NCBI GenBank assembly: GCA_963942565.1
Contig: OZ012699.1
Span: forward strand, 29,042,131-29,106,130
Direction of reading: 5' to 3'
Source of the DNA: Maea johnstoni
Taxonomy: Eukaryota > Annelida > Polychaeta > Spionida > Magelonidae
DNA: 64,000 nt
In this document: piece after piece, positions 63,852-64,000 of the stretch
How positions within the stretch are numbered: the first letter of the stretch is position 1
Layout of the letters: each line of letters starts with the position of its first letter
Made by a program: the position numbers and the translations under genes
The notes under the pieces: generated by a model
Databases searched by the model: none
Told to the model about the DNA's origin: nothing
The model's input: only the letters and a program-made list of their open reading frames with translations

Positions 63852-64000
63852 GAACCTCTCCTGCCAAGACGACAGTGTGCTGACCTTCTGTCCTATATTG
63901 CATAGTACCAACCCCCAGGGCACATTTTTTGTCATTAATTTCCACCCATGGGGCATATTTTGTGAACCACATTTTCTAGCCTCGTGGGCATTAAAATATG
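63852..64000. other. Window end, nothing supported
   Basis: No feature that I can support. Confidence 0.4.

Overview
The window is animal nuclear DNA: split genes with GT-AG type junctions, very large single-exon C2H2 zinc-finger arrays, BTB-Kelch genes, (TA)n runs, and a dense load of small DNA transposons (hAT, piggyBac and mariner types) plus one Ty3/Gypsy LTR element. The mixture suggests a marine invertebrate with a transposon-rich, high-polymorphism genome. I cannot name the species from the sequence.

Layout. 1-6.5 kb holds no gene, only a long-armed foldback element with an AT-rich element nested in it and small MITEs. 6.5-9.5 kb holds C2H2 gene A and a decayed finger tail behind it. 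10.0-13.8 kb holds a 54-bp minisatellite, a 955-bp hAT-like element, telomere-like repeats and a hAT-like insert inside a (TA)n run. 14.5-16.55 kb holds C2H2 gene B. 18.9-24.1 kb and 37.5-38.5 kb are the two halves of a BTB-Kelch gene (copy 1, minus strand), split by a 13.4-kb Gypsy element at 24,085-37,486. 38.6-48.4 kb is repeat territory: nested MITEs, a roughly 200-bp satellite, palindromes and a 418-bp tandem duplication. 48.4-50.6 kb holds C2H2 gene C. 54.2-63.4 kb is a segmental duplicate of the 18.9-38.5 kb block without the Gypsy element, carrying BTB-Kelch copy 2.

How the genes relate. The three zinc-finger genes are paralogues: they share a splice-acceptor exon start, 14-15 good fingers each, and a C-terminal tail of repeated I/V-K-x-E motifs that fit the SUMO consensus. 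The BTB-Kelch proteins have the form of Cullin-3 substrate adaptors.

The Gypsy element has two identical LTRs and a CATC target duplication inside the first coding exon of Kelch copy 1. Its polyprotein carries a PHD finger and four tandem VKQE/VKKE repeats between RNase H and integrase. A third open frame in the envelope position encodes two C2H2-like fingers instead of an envelope, and a strong splice acceptor sits directly in front of its first methionine. This chromatin-reader and SUMO-motif cargo is the best candidate here for something not well described. The element lies in the same orientation as the gene it splits, and its 3' LTR has a TATA box placed so that read-out would start just before a methionine that keeps the whole BTB domain.
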